Assembly (NCBI GenBank): GCA_002749535.1
Contig: MZZL01000401.1
Span: 107,639 to 171,638 of the forward strand
Source of the DNA: Apophysomyces variabilis
Taxonomy: Eukaryota; Mucoromycota; Mucoromycetes; Mucorales; Mucoraceae
Direction of reading: 5' to 3'
Length of the DNA: 64,000 nucleotides
The position numbers were made by a program, and so were the translations under genes. The notes under the pieces are model-generated. The model was not told where the DNA came from and searched no databases. It worked only from the letters and a program-made list of their open reading frames with translations. Positions within the stretch are counted from its first letter, which is position 1; every line of letters starts with the position of its first letter. Shown here one piece after another: positions 14,559-25,117 of the stretch.

Positions 14559-16580
14559 ATGTTCTTGACAGCGAGAAGGCAAAATGACTTCTACATCGAA
14601 CTGAATGAGGACCGCTTTTATTACTCTGGAGAGGTCATCAAGGGTACGCTGTATCTTTATGGATCCTATCATGCTAAATTTTTCCTTTAATACAAAGGCA
14701 ATGTTATACTCGATTTAGCTAAACCGACAAAGACAAACCACGTTAGAATTGCGTTCACAGGAGAAGTACAATCCGAATCAAGCAGTCTCCAATTGTTCAA
14801 TAAGATTCTATATCTGGCTAACCCGCCGGATGATGAAAAGTCCCATGTTTTGGAAGCACAGACGCATTGCTTCCCGTTTGAATTCAAGATCCCTGGTGAA
14901 GATGGCGAAATACCAAGTAGTACACAGGTAAAAGGAAGATGCAACTTTGATGTTTTTTAACTTATCGCATCTTGTCCAGCTACCCAATTTAGGGGGAGTC
15001 AAATACTTATTAACAGCTTTACATGATAAGCCGTTCGTACCCGATTCATTGTCGCCTCAAACAAAGAAAGAAATCTCCATTCTGGAAAGAATTGACGTGA
15101 CATTGCCAGAGTACTGCATGAAAGGGAACTTTAACGAGCAAATTCAATTGGTCGGTTCTGATGATCCACGACAAATCCGTGTATCAATGACACTTCCAAA
15201 ATTTGGCATTGTCCGAGGTAACCTTGATATTTTTCCATACTCATTGGTCTCATTTCGGATGGCAGGTGATATTTTGCCTGTAACTATCCAAATCAAGCAT
15301 TTCCACGAGTTAATACGAGAAAAAGCCATCAAAGTACAACTAATCAGACGGTCCTTCTTTGGAAAATCAAAGTGTGTATTGCTTTATCTATTTGCAGGCG
15401 TAGCTTATCCTTATCTTCTTTCAGAGGGCAATTATCAGAAAAGAAGATCATCAAGTCGAATGTCCTAGACATCGATATCACCGGTCCACTTGATTTCACG
15501 CAAACATCGGTCGTCAAAATGCTATTCCCCACTTCTACACCACCAACTATTGGAGAAAGCGGAAAGATTGTCAGCATTGAATACTGGATCCGAGCTGAAA
15601 TCAATTTGAACGAAATTTCCCCAGATAATCCAGAACCAGAACATCCAAAGAACATAGTCTACATGGAAGCGAATGTTGTTGTCGGAACATTTCCGAAGCC
15701 CGAGCTCGCAATAGATGACGAAGACGACGAGGAAGAAATGGATGAGGGACTCTTGACTGCATCTTTGAATCAACTAAGTCTGGACGATCACACAGCAAAG
15801 AAAGAATCTTTGGAACCTGCTGAGGAAACAGCTGAGCGAACCCCTGATAATCCTGCCAACGAAATTAGCAAAGATGGTGTTGCTGGGGAAACAACCGCTT
15901 CGATCCATTCGGCTGATGAAAGCCACGTGGATGCCAAACCCAGCCATAATCAATCACCGCACTCCAGAAATAGTTCAGTTTCCAGGCACTCCATACAATC
16001 AAACATTCACAGTGATCCACCAACGGTTGCCACCCCATTACCAGTTTCCTCGCCAACGCCATCCCAAGAACAAAAGCCATATGTTGCTATGCCTGATGTA
16101 GGAAAGTATCTGCCACAGAACCCGCCAGCGATTCCTCCGAAGCCCGTTCAATCTGAATCATCGCCTGCTGTCACAAGTCGTCTCAATCCTTATTATCAAC
16201 AACCATATGATGACTACGGAAGTCAAGGCGACAAAGGTAGTTATGCTTCTTCATTTCCTATCGCAATGCCTATGCCACAACACCAGGCTTCGATCTCCAC
16301 TCCTTCTCTGTCAACCTCACCTTACTTGAGACCTTCGCCTTCTCCAACATTTCCTATTGCGGGATTACCTTCCCCAACGTTTCCTATGGCAGGATCGCCT
16401 TCTGCCCCTGTCTCTTTTCCGCTAGGCTACTATCCATCTCCCATCATGTCGGAAAGACCGCCTCATGGTTATGGCGAACCTGACGGCACACCTGCACCGA
16501 ACAACTACTGGATGCCACCATCACCTAATTATCCTCCTCCTCCCCCTCCAGCAACCCAGACATACCCTCATTGGTCATAG
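14559..16580 (+). CDS. Arrestin-fold (ART/alpha-arrestin-like) protein
   Basis: Exons 14559-14643, 14698-14927, 14980-15371 and 15425-16580 give 620 residues. The last intron could use an acceptor 27 nt earlier, but that would leave a 26-nt intron, so the 53-nt version is preferred. The N-terminal arrestin sandwich covers residues 8 to about 150 (FYIELNEDRFYYSGEVIKGN, then HCFPFEFKIP). The C-terminal sandwich runs to about 330 (LPEYCMKGNF, LPVTIQIKH, IEYWIRAEI). The tail (about 350-620) is disordered and rich in Pro, Ser and Tyr, with SPTFP(I/M)AG repeats, an SH3-ligand-like PAIPPKP and a poly-Pro end. Fungal ART adaptors recruit Rsp5-type ubiquitin ligases through PPxY to cargo at the plasma membrane; no PPxY is present here. 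It may therefore be a different arrestin subgroup or use a variant motif. Confidence 0.8.
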
Positions 16581-17167
16581 AATGTTTTAGCCTGTCCTAG
16601 TTTATTCTTGTATACAGTGAAAATCTAGAAGAGTGGAACTAAAACGAATCCACAAACACCCAAAGAAGAAAGTTGGATTTAGTATGCAAGGCTAAGCAGT
16701 CTTTCGTTTTTAGAAATCTGTCCAGTAAGGGCGCGCTGACAAAGAAAGCTGTGTCACCAACTGTGCTAAAATCATACGACTTCTTTTTTTCTTCTCGTTT
16801 GTTTCCGTCAGGCAATCCCTGTCTTTGTGACTACCTTTGTTTCCATCTGATATCCCAGGTGGATCAATTCACATCTTGCCGAATAACAGATGTATTCATT
16901 TTCGTAGATCGAACATGAAGTGAAGGTGAACGTGCGGGTAAAACGCACAAACAATCTGATTTGATCGGAGCAAACCGAAATGCCTACTGTGTTTTTCTGT
17001 TGATATACCGGATGAAAGAATTGGATAATTGTACCGGGGCAGGGACGACCCGCCAACTCCGCGGTGCAACCATGTCTCGCCGATAAATGTTTAAAAATGT
17101 TGGACCTTGTTCATCATTTTGCCCCTCGTTCTTGGATTATATTCTTTTTTCTTGTTAAACAGCAACA
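16581..17167. other. Intergenic spacer
   Basis: Arrestin 3' flank and promoter of the small membrane-protein gene, both on the plus strand. AT-rich; the short ORFs here look like chance. A T-rich stretch (17140-17157) immediately precedes the next start codon. Confidence 0.4.
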
Positions 17168-17569
17168 ATGAGAGTTATCACTGAAACGGATAAAGAAAAT
17201 GCTGCGGCCTACAGTATGAAAGGTTTTTACAGGGGTATGGCGCAATGGGGAGCCGTCGGTTTGGCTGTCTCTGGTATTCTTTATGCCTTCTCTCCTTGGT
17301 ACCGTAAGACACAAACTGTGAACAAGGTAGGGATCAGTCAAAATGGACAAGGGAAGATGAGGAGTACTGATGTGAGGATGAATATTTAGTTTTACATTGT
17401 TATGTGTTTCGCCATGGGTGGTGCCGCACACAAATCTGATCGATACATGGTTCAGTTCGAACGTCGTGGTCGTGCCGAACTCTTGAACGAGGCAGTTAGA
17501 AAGAGAGACGAGATTCTATACGGTGACTACAAGGAGGAGCCCAAGAAAGTGATGTTGAACGAAGCATAA
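17168..17569 (+). CDS. Small two-helix membrane protein of unknown function
   Basis: Exons 17168-17326 and 17390-17569 join in frame through a 63-nt GT-AG intron to give 112 residues. Residues 26-43 (AQWGAVGLAVSGILYAF) and about 54-67 (FYIVMCFAMGGAA) form two hydrophobic segments joined by a short basic loop (YRKTQTVNK). A charged C-terminal tail follows (RYMVQFERRGRAELLNEAVR and beyond). The size and hairpin topology resemble small mitochondrial inner-membrane proteins such as HIG1-type assembly factors, but I do not see the HIG1 signature and do not assign a family. The start is the first ATG after a T-rich leader. It lies between the arrestin and EEP genes on the same strand. Confidence 0.65.
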
Positions 17570-17892
17570 ATTCCCTTCCACAGCATACATTTCTTTTCTA
17601 TTGTACAGCCCGAAATGACCCTACGATCCAAAACAGAAAAGAAAGAACAAAGCATAAAACAACACACTTTGTCCCTATTTCCCTTATTCAACCTATAAAC
17701 ATATACGACGACAAACATCCCTTCACACTTACCACACCAGTCGATAAAATAAAACCGACCATTTTTTCTTGTTAAACAAACATTTAAATTGATGCAATGA
17801 AAGCCAGCCACTAAGCTTCTTTTCCTCTTTCCCATTTCTTTCTGCGCACCTAAAAAGAGAAAATCCCTTTTTCTCTCTTTGCTATTGTCGAC
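17570..17892. other. Short intergenic spacer
   Basis: Spacer of 323 nt between two plus-strand genes. Pyrimidine-rich (CCTTCC, TTTTTCTCTCTTTG) just ahead of the EEP start codon; nothing else recognised. Confidence 0.4.
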
Positions 17893-19182
17893 ATGCAGAC
17901 ACCATTGAAGCTCTTGACTTTTAATGTTCGCTATGACCAACAAACTGATTCTCCTACACAACCATTTGCGGCTCCGCCCAAAAGTCCTACTCTGAAGCAT
18001 GAGCAGGCTTGGGCTATTCGCAAATGGAAAATTGCAGACACCGTATTGATATACGAACCCGATATCGTCGCCTTTCAGGTAAACAGGCATCAGTCAACAA
18101 ATAGGACGTGCTTTTATATATCCTAAACTCTATTGTTTCCAGGAAGCTGTTTATCATCAAGTCGTTGACCTGGAAGCGTTATTAGTTGACTACGATTGGG
18201 TCGGTGCAGGACGGGACGATGGAGCACAGAGGGGAGAATACTGCGCCGTATTTTACAAAAGGTATGTAAGTTTCTGTTTATATATCAGTCTTATCAAAAA
18301 CTACTTAATAGGGACAAACTAACAGTGAGCCACTGGAAAACAATATGGCTATCAGAGGTGAGAAAGGGCAAAGCGATGTAGGATCGTTGAACTGACAGAC
18401 ACCCCGCTTAGACACCAGATATAGTTGGTAGCAAAGGCTGGGATGCCAACAATGTCCGTATCGCTACTATAGTTCAGTACGTAATTTATATGTTATTGCT
18501 GTATGGATTGACATAACCAACGATACATAGGTTTAAGAGAGAGGATGGCCATATATTTACAGTGATAAACACTCACTTCGATCATCGCGGTATCGAATCC
18601 CGCCAGAACTCTGCAACATTGTTGCTAGAGCAAGCAAAAAACATAGAAGGCGTTGTAATCCTCGTCGGCGATCTGAACTCTCCCGAAGACGATCCCGCGT
18701 ATCTTACCCTGACGGCTGCGCGATATCAGGGCCACAAGGACGAGAATGCAACCTTACGTCATCTGGACTCATTGAACGATAAAGCAGCGGCCGCATACGC
18801 CCAGAAGACGGGCCATCCAGTGCGAACAGGAGAAAACAACATCACCTTGCCTACACATCGCGTTCTTCGACGACCCTTTATCGGGCATCAGCAAGAACAA
18901 CAAGAAGAAAGCCAGCCAGCGTCATTTTTGGATGCGCGCTATGAACTTATCACCCGACTAAAAGATGGCAAAGGTCTAAGTGGACCATATGGTTACAGTG
19001 ACACATTCACAAGTTTCGGGGAAGGTGAGGATGCAGAAAAAGCTCCGTTGCGTTTGGACTATATCTTGCACTACTCTTCCACCCCTGTGAATGTACTTCA
19101 ATTTGGCGTTTTGTGCAACCAATATGACGACGGACTTTACATCAGCGACCATCGTCCTGTGATCGCGAAATTAGCCTGGTGA
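17893..19182 (+). CDS. Endonuclease/exonuclease/phosphatase (EEP) family hydrolase
   Basis: Five exons, 17893-18078, 18143-18261, 18312-18357, 18412-18476 and 18531-19182, give 355 residues. EEP-fold hallmarks are all present: TFNVRYD near the N-terminus; the metal-binding Glu at the start of exon 2 (DIVAFQ-EAV, E63); INTHFDHRG; GDLNSPEDDPAY; LRLDYIL; and the terminal SDHRPVIAKL with the catalytic Asp-His. The family cleaves phosphodiester or phosphomonoester bonds with Mg2+. Members act on nucleic acids, inositol phosphates or sphingomyelin, and this sequence does not decide the substrate. No signal peptide or membrane segment is seen, so it is probably cytosolic. It converges on the Prm10-like gene with 55 nt between stop codons. 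Confidence 0.85.
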
Positions 19183-19237
19183 GGGAAGCGAAACAATCAA
19201 TAATTATATTTTTTTTTGTACATGAGAAAAAACATAA

Positions 19238-21671
19238 TTAAAAGTTCATGAGAGGCGTGTGCTGAGTTCCCTTGGGGTATACAATCAGAGTAGCGAGGAA
19301 AAGGCCAACAGTGATCCCTATGCGTTGTAATTGTTATTCAATAATCAAGCTAGAAACGCATGAATGCTATATTTCCAATTTTACCTATGGACGATTCAAT
19401 CATGGCCAGGGCAAATCCAGCTCCCTGCGTACCATATTCTGAAGTGGTACCAAATAGACCTAGCGCTGCTTTGATACCTATTTTTTTTTAATCAAACGAT
19501 TAATGGTACGGCACGCTAAAGTAGATCTAGTTCACAAACCTAATATGCTCGGAACAAGATAAAAAATCTATGGCGAAGAGGGAACGGTTGAGCTAAACGT
19601 TCTCATGGTTCAATGACAGCTTACTCCCAAGATAGTCGCATCGACGGATGTAGTCCCTGTAAACTTTGTCAACAAGTTACCTATTAGGCCTACGCCAAAG
19701 GCTGGGACCACTTGTAGAATCTGCGGAGGAGCTTTTGCCAGACATGACAGGGTATAATTAATAGCATAAGTCACCGCACCGACCACGATCATGATGGGCC
19801 AACGCGGCGGTCGGGCCCGTAGATAAATGCAATAAGCCAGACCGAATAAGGGGACGAGTAAAATATTCCATAACTGATTTTCATTAGCGACACAGGTGGA
19901 TGCGTTAGCGGCGAGTGTGCACTCCGGTAACTTCTCTTGTACTGCTGATTTATCCATTGTGTTGTATAGCTCGGAACCCATACTGATACCGTAACCAAGA
20001 AGAAACGAATATAGAATAGCGTATACCATTCGAACCACACCGCTGACGAGTTGACGCGATACCAACTCAATAATGGCTACAGCCATTGGGTATCCTGGAA
20101 GGATAATGATAAAGGCCGAGAACGCAATTGGCGTAAAACAAAATTTGTACTTCTGGAGCGCTATGTCCACAAAAAAAGGTTTCATACTTTAAGCATTGCA
20201 TGCTGTTGTTTCTGCTTATCATCCTTACCTTCGGCAACAAAACCAATAAGAATACAGACCGTAATCTCCCAAATTGGTTGGAAACTTAACAGTCTTCCGG
20301 AAAAGGTCTCATACATGGCAAATACCACTAAAAAAAGGTGAGATATAACAAAAAGAGTTTAGTGCCTGGTAACAGGTGGAAGGGAAACCTAATCGATCTT
20401 TTTTTTTCTTGCACTTACTAGCCAAAGCTGCCGCGACCCCGCCTTCTTTCCATCGGCCACCAAAGAACATGACACATCCAGTAAAACTGGCTAAAGCATA
20501 TACAAATGGTTTCAGCCATCGAGGATAAATGGACGGTTCGTCCATGACTTGATCGATAAATTCCAATGCCTCGTCTACGGATACCTCACCATAGGCCACC
20601 AACTTTTCCAAGCGGTAGATCTCGCTTAGTTTGTACATCTCAAATGTCTGTGGTTGCCGAATAAAATGGGTTTCTGTGGTATGCGTTGCTTGATCGAAAA
20701 AGGTCAAGAACATGACGTTGGGCATATAGACATATTCGCCGTCGACGCCCAAGGTGCGTGACACCTGACGCATAGCGTATTCGATCCGATGAGCCGGGCA
20801 GCCGTACAACATCAACGATTTAGCCAGTTTACGCAGAAACTCCTGTTTTTGCAGGATATTCGCAATTTCAAATGTAATTCGAATCCGATCTTCAAGCGTA
20901 ATAGGTTCAAATTGGGAGGCGGTTGTGAAAGCACTATCGGCCGAGTTACGTCGCGAGACTGAATGTGCTCCGGTTTTTTTGCGCTTTTCCAATCGTGGAA
21001 CGAGATGCTGGCTTGAAGTCATTGCTGAGAGCCAACTGGAAGACCGGTTACCCATCGTAGGGCGTTTCGCCTGCTTATTAGGATCATTCAACGTAAGACT
21101 GGAAGCAGAAATAGACTTGGATAATCGACTCTTTTTCGAAGCCTTCAAAGAAAATAAATCATAATGACTCTTTTCGTTCTTACTTTAACTAGAAATAAAA
21201 AACAAAACTAACCTTTTTATCGGATGGCCTGTTGGCTGGCGTTTGTCTCCGCTGGGCTTCTAACTTCATCAGGCTGGCCAATACGCTTCCGCCATACTGA
21301 GGGTCGATTTCTTCTCGAGCTTCTTCTTCTTCACCAAAAAGTTCGCTTCCGTTCTCGCTAGCACTATGACGTGATGGATGTTGACGTAAACTCAACATAC
21401 GATTAACCAGCGCGGCAGACTCGACGACATGATCCTGGAAACGAATATGACGAGTTTTGGTATCGACTTGGTCCAACGCTGCTTCTACTAGTGTATTATC
21501 TGAATCTCTGTGTTGAATTGAGGGAGCATCTTCATTCACTCGTTTTGTATCTGCTTCATGTGCCTCTATCTTTTCCACATCATCTTCGCATGCGCTTGTG
21601 CTTAAATGAATTTCTGGTAAACTCGTTGTCGAAAGTGATCTTAATCGCGTTTTGGTATCATTGACTTCCAT
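19238..21671 (-). CDS. ThrE/Prm10-like membrane transporter (DUF1212 family)
   Basis: Seven exons, 21671-21213, 21142-20419, 20327-20229, 20160-19625, 19567-19540, 19477-19385 and 19317-19238, stay in frame to give 672 residues. The N-terminal about 180 residues are hydrophilic and Ser/Glu-rich, probably cytosolic. The conserved N-half starts near residue 190 (FEIANILQKQEFLRKLAKSL, then MLYGCPAHRIE). Multiple membrane helices follow (FVYALASFTGCVMFFGG, FSAFIIILPGYPMAVAIIEL, FGLAYCIYL, VGLIGNL, GITVGLFLATLIVYP). This matches the bacterial threonine/serine exporter ThrE and yeast pheromone-regulated Prm10. Transport substrate in fungi is not established. One 28-nt exon (19567-19540) was placed to complete the FYLVPSILGI segment seen in the family. 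Confidence 0.85.
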
Positions 21672-22490
21672 ATTTATAAGACAAAGAAAGAAAAACGGCA
21701 GAGAAGGGATGATAAAGAGAAAGAAGAAACGAGAAAAGCGAGACTAGAACCCGATCGGCATCAAATGGGATTAAAACTTGAGACTTCGGATTTGTTATGG
21801 ATCTTAAACCAACCGGAATTTTTTATTTTCCGTCGACCCATTTTAGTTTAGGGTCGCCCACGTACTGCTAAAAAGATGCATTGACCCGACATAGATGATT
21901 TGCTATCTGTTTCCGAGAATATGAAATCAAAGAACGGCATGAGCGTTGTATGAACTTGGGCATCATTTATTTGTGTAGCAATGAACAAATGGAAACCAGC
22001 AGTTGGATAGAGCAATCGTTATCGGTTTCTAATCTGGATGCAGAAAAAATAAAATACCATTCCGCCTGCAGGGGTAACAACATCAGATCAATGTAAAGAC
22101 AGGTCCTACTTCTTGACACCTCGATTCATCCTCACATGTGGTACAATCAAGCAATAGCACATGAGGTACGTGGCACAACACAGCCTATCCAAGTAAAAAT
22201 AGGAACAATAGCCAGTCGAGTGTTTGACATGTTCATTCAATTGAAGATGAACAAAGCCAAAGGGGATCATTGACATAAGCCCCGAGATAAACGATCGGCA
22301 GAAACACGTCATTTTATTTGTTCCACTTTGGAATCCCATTCCCTTAAGAAAGCACCTGAGAGATTTTTCAACTGAATAAAAAAAAAAACTTTTGGGGCGG
22401 AGTCGCAACAGACCCTAATGAAACTAGGGTCGTCCAACCTATCTGTTCCGACTCTTCTTCTTTTTCGGTTCCTTTCTTTTTCTAATCAGG
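21672..22490. other. Divergent promoter region
   Basis: Spacer of 819 nt between two divergent genes (Prm10-like minus, seven-helix protein plus). ORFs of up to about 100 codons appear but have low-complexity or random composition. No motif stands out. Confidence 0.4.
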
Positions 22491-23762
22491 ATGGCCAGCA
22501 GTCCCATCCTGCTTACCACGGTCGCTTGTCTCGGTGCTGTCATAGCTGTCTCGTTTGAGCTGTCTCTTCGCTATCTGTTCCGAAGAAATGACAAGGCCAT
22601 CTATATTCGTTTCTACAAGATCGTCCTGGGCCTGGCGATGGGCCTAAAATCTATCCTTTTTCTCACGTTGTTAACAGAGTATGTCTCAGTTCACTTTTTT
22701 GGATTTTATCTTAATTGCTTCTTACTGACAGAGTTGGATCTCGAAAGTTTACAGGATGCTTGCTATGCGACCAGTAGAGTGGCTGATCTCTTTTTCCATA
22801 TTGCCATGGTTGCAGGAACATTGGTCCTACTCGGCAGAGTCCAGTCGATTGTTGCACCACAAGATCGAAAGAAAATGAGGATTCTCCATATCTCTTTGGC
22901 TGTTCTTCGCGCGATTATTGGTATAGTGGACGTCGCACTCATCAAGCTAGGCGTGGCCGCAGATGGACAGTGTCTGTATGCCGACACGCTCTATGTAAGC
23001 AAACATTCATAGAAAATGAACTGGCGTAATTAAGCGAAGAAACCGAAATCAATCCTAATTTTTGTTACAGTGGGGACCTGTTTATACTCTTTACGACACC
23101 GTTATCGATCTGTACGTTACTGTCATGATCACCTACATCCTCGTCAAACACATTCGTCGTCTCCAGACGGCTCAAATGCATCCCAACACTACATTGTACT
23201 TTGCGGTTGTTTGCAGTAACGTTGTCCGCACACTTGCTTTAACTGTTGTGAACTTCATTTCAGCAATCTTCATTATCATGGTAAAAACGTTTGCATGATG
23301 CTGTCAGCTTTTCTTTTGTTCTTCATTGATCCTGACGACAAGCGTTGATAGGAACACGATAGTAAGATCATTATGCTTTTATGGCCTGTGATCAACTTCT
23401 TTTTTATCGCGTTGGTCGGATACGACGCCGATGTTACGAAAGCCCTTCGGAGACTACGACAGGCTTATCGACGAACTGTCGCTGTCAGCATCGCGGAATC
23501 AGGACAACGACCTCCGACAAAAACGCCTTCGACTCCGGATATGCACCGATCTTTTGGATTGGGTAGTTTCGAGTGTGAGCTCAGTCTAATGGAAACGAAG
23601 CATGATGAGGATGAAAAGGACCAGCCAAGCGATACAACCAATTCCCTGAAACCAAAACAAGAGTATCCAGCGGAAACTGGTCTTACACCTCCGCCAAGGA
23701 CACACCACGTTTTATCCAAACGATCATCGCTAATGGATATTTTACGCTCCGGAACAAACTAA
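22491..23762 (+). CDS. Orphan seven-transmembrane protein
   Basis: Exons 22491-22994, 23071-23280 and 23352-23762 give 374 residues. Seven hydrophobic segments are visible: ILLTTVACLGAVIAVSFELS; VLGLAMGLKSILFLTLL; a segment around LFFHIAMVAGTLVLLG; SLAVLRAIIGIVDVALIKL; LYVTVMITYILV; LALTVVNFISAIFIIM; and MLLWPVINFFFIALVGY. A charged cytosolic tail of about 100 residues with several SP/TP sites follows. The order is GPCR-like in topology, but no known receptor motif is recognised. Within exon 1, positions 22679-22731 look like a 53-nt intron (GTATGT...TGACAG) flanked by ACAGAG repeats, yet removing it shifts the frame. I keep it as coding; an assembly indel is possible. Confidence 0.7.
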
Positions 23763-24370
23763 CTGTAGATAGACCTATAATTTGCCCATTTATTTATTTT
23801 TTTCCTTTTTTGCATTGAAGCATACAACACTAGAATACTCATACAAAATTAATGTAAAATGTACTTTAAGCAAATGCATACAGTAATTGAACAGCAGTAA
23901 TGTATGTAAAGCTTCCTGGCCGTCTGCGTCTGCCCGATTAAGCCATTCTTCGTTTTCGGACCTTGGAATGAACGTATGTATATGCACAAGAATATTGAAG
24001 CGGTTTCCTAGGAGCATCCGCTGCCTGCGCCTCTTTTTTTCAGGGGACGCATCGCTTTAACAGGTCATGATACTGTTTACTACGCTGTAACTTTTCATAG
24101 TTGATTGCTCTCATATATATGATGCATGGAAGAATTGTGCGATTTGATGAAGGGCTTTGTATCACCCTTTGGACCGTCGCACTCTTTTTTCGTAAATGTC
24201 CCCACTACTCTCGGACTTTAAAAGCATTGAGGCTCTGTTACAGAATGAAGATGACAATATGAGTGGGATTTCAACCCGATTTAGAGGATGTTCCATGACG
24301 AAGAGTCGCTTGCTCATTCTATTCTTTCCATTACTGATTGATTGGTTTCGTATGAAAGCAGATATATAAT
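23763..24370. other. Intergenic spacer between convergent genes
   Basis: 3' flanks of the seven-helix gene (plus) and the small multi-exon gene (minus). AT-rich, short ORFs only, nothing recognised. Confidence 0.4.
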
Positions 24371-25117
24371 CTATATACAGTAGAAATATGATTGGAAGTT
24401 GTCGGACATAAGACGTAGGACGAGTTTTTGTTTATTGCACGCACGGACTGCCTACAACACGAAAATACTTCGCTGATCATTGCCCTTTTTTGAAGCTCAC
24501 TCAATCTTGGATAATCTCCTTACCGGCTTGTCTTGTTCATTGAACGTGGCACAGTCGTCAACATCATCCTACATGTGTATTGGAATCAGAATATAACGTT
24601 TGCCTCGGATGATGTCGGATCCGTAGCAACGTGTTGTAGAAACAAGCTTTTATTTAAACGGACAACAATACAAATAAAATGTAGTATACTAAAAATATGT
24701 AGACAAACTACTCACGACTATAACAATTGACTAGCAAATAATGGAATCAATCCTCTTGTAAGGATATGACTTACCGGTCTGGACTTTGGAGCATCCAATC
24801 CCAACAGTTCGATTTGGTGAGGTAAAGTGAACAGTAGCAGGGGAAACACAAGAGCGGCTTCTGCGAACGGAAAAAGAAGAGCACTAACTTACCAAGGTAA
24901 TGCAAGTATACACCATGGACCATACGATGGGTGTCGCGCTCGGTACCTATTATTTTCTATGCTACTTAAAACTATTTGATCTCACATCTACTAACTATAT
25001 ACTGATTTCTTTTCTATCTCTTATAGTATCTCTAATCTATTTCCTAATGCATGCCGTTCCCTATATGAGAGCCATGAGATAAAACTGATAAAGACAGATG
25101 TCAAACTTACTTCTCAT
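24371..25117 (-). CDS. Small multi-exon protein gene, 90 residues, unknown function
   Basis: Five short segments each have a consensus acceptor and/or a GTAAG donor: 25136-25111, 24946-24893, 24860-24775, 24568-24524 and 24451-24371. Reading from an ATG at 25117 in the first segment gives one open frame of 91 codons that crosses four introns in phase and ends with TAG at 24371. The protein begins MRSTERDTHRMVHGVYLHYL, continues with a hydrophobic stretch (EAALVFPLLLFTLPHQIELL) and ends with a hydrophilic tail (DDVDDCATFNEQDKP, then AVRACNKQKLVLRLM). No family is recognised. A further probable 5' exon ends at 25191 (donor GTAGGA) and contains its own ATG frame, which would be an upstream ORF. 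It could instead be a spliced non-coding RNA. Confidence 0.45.

Noticed and set aside
15372..15397. 26-nt intron in the arrestin gene
   Set aside because: Too short for splicing; a 53-nt intron with the same donor and an acceptor at 15424 keeps frame.
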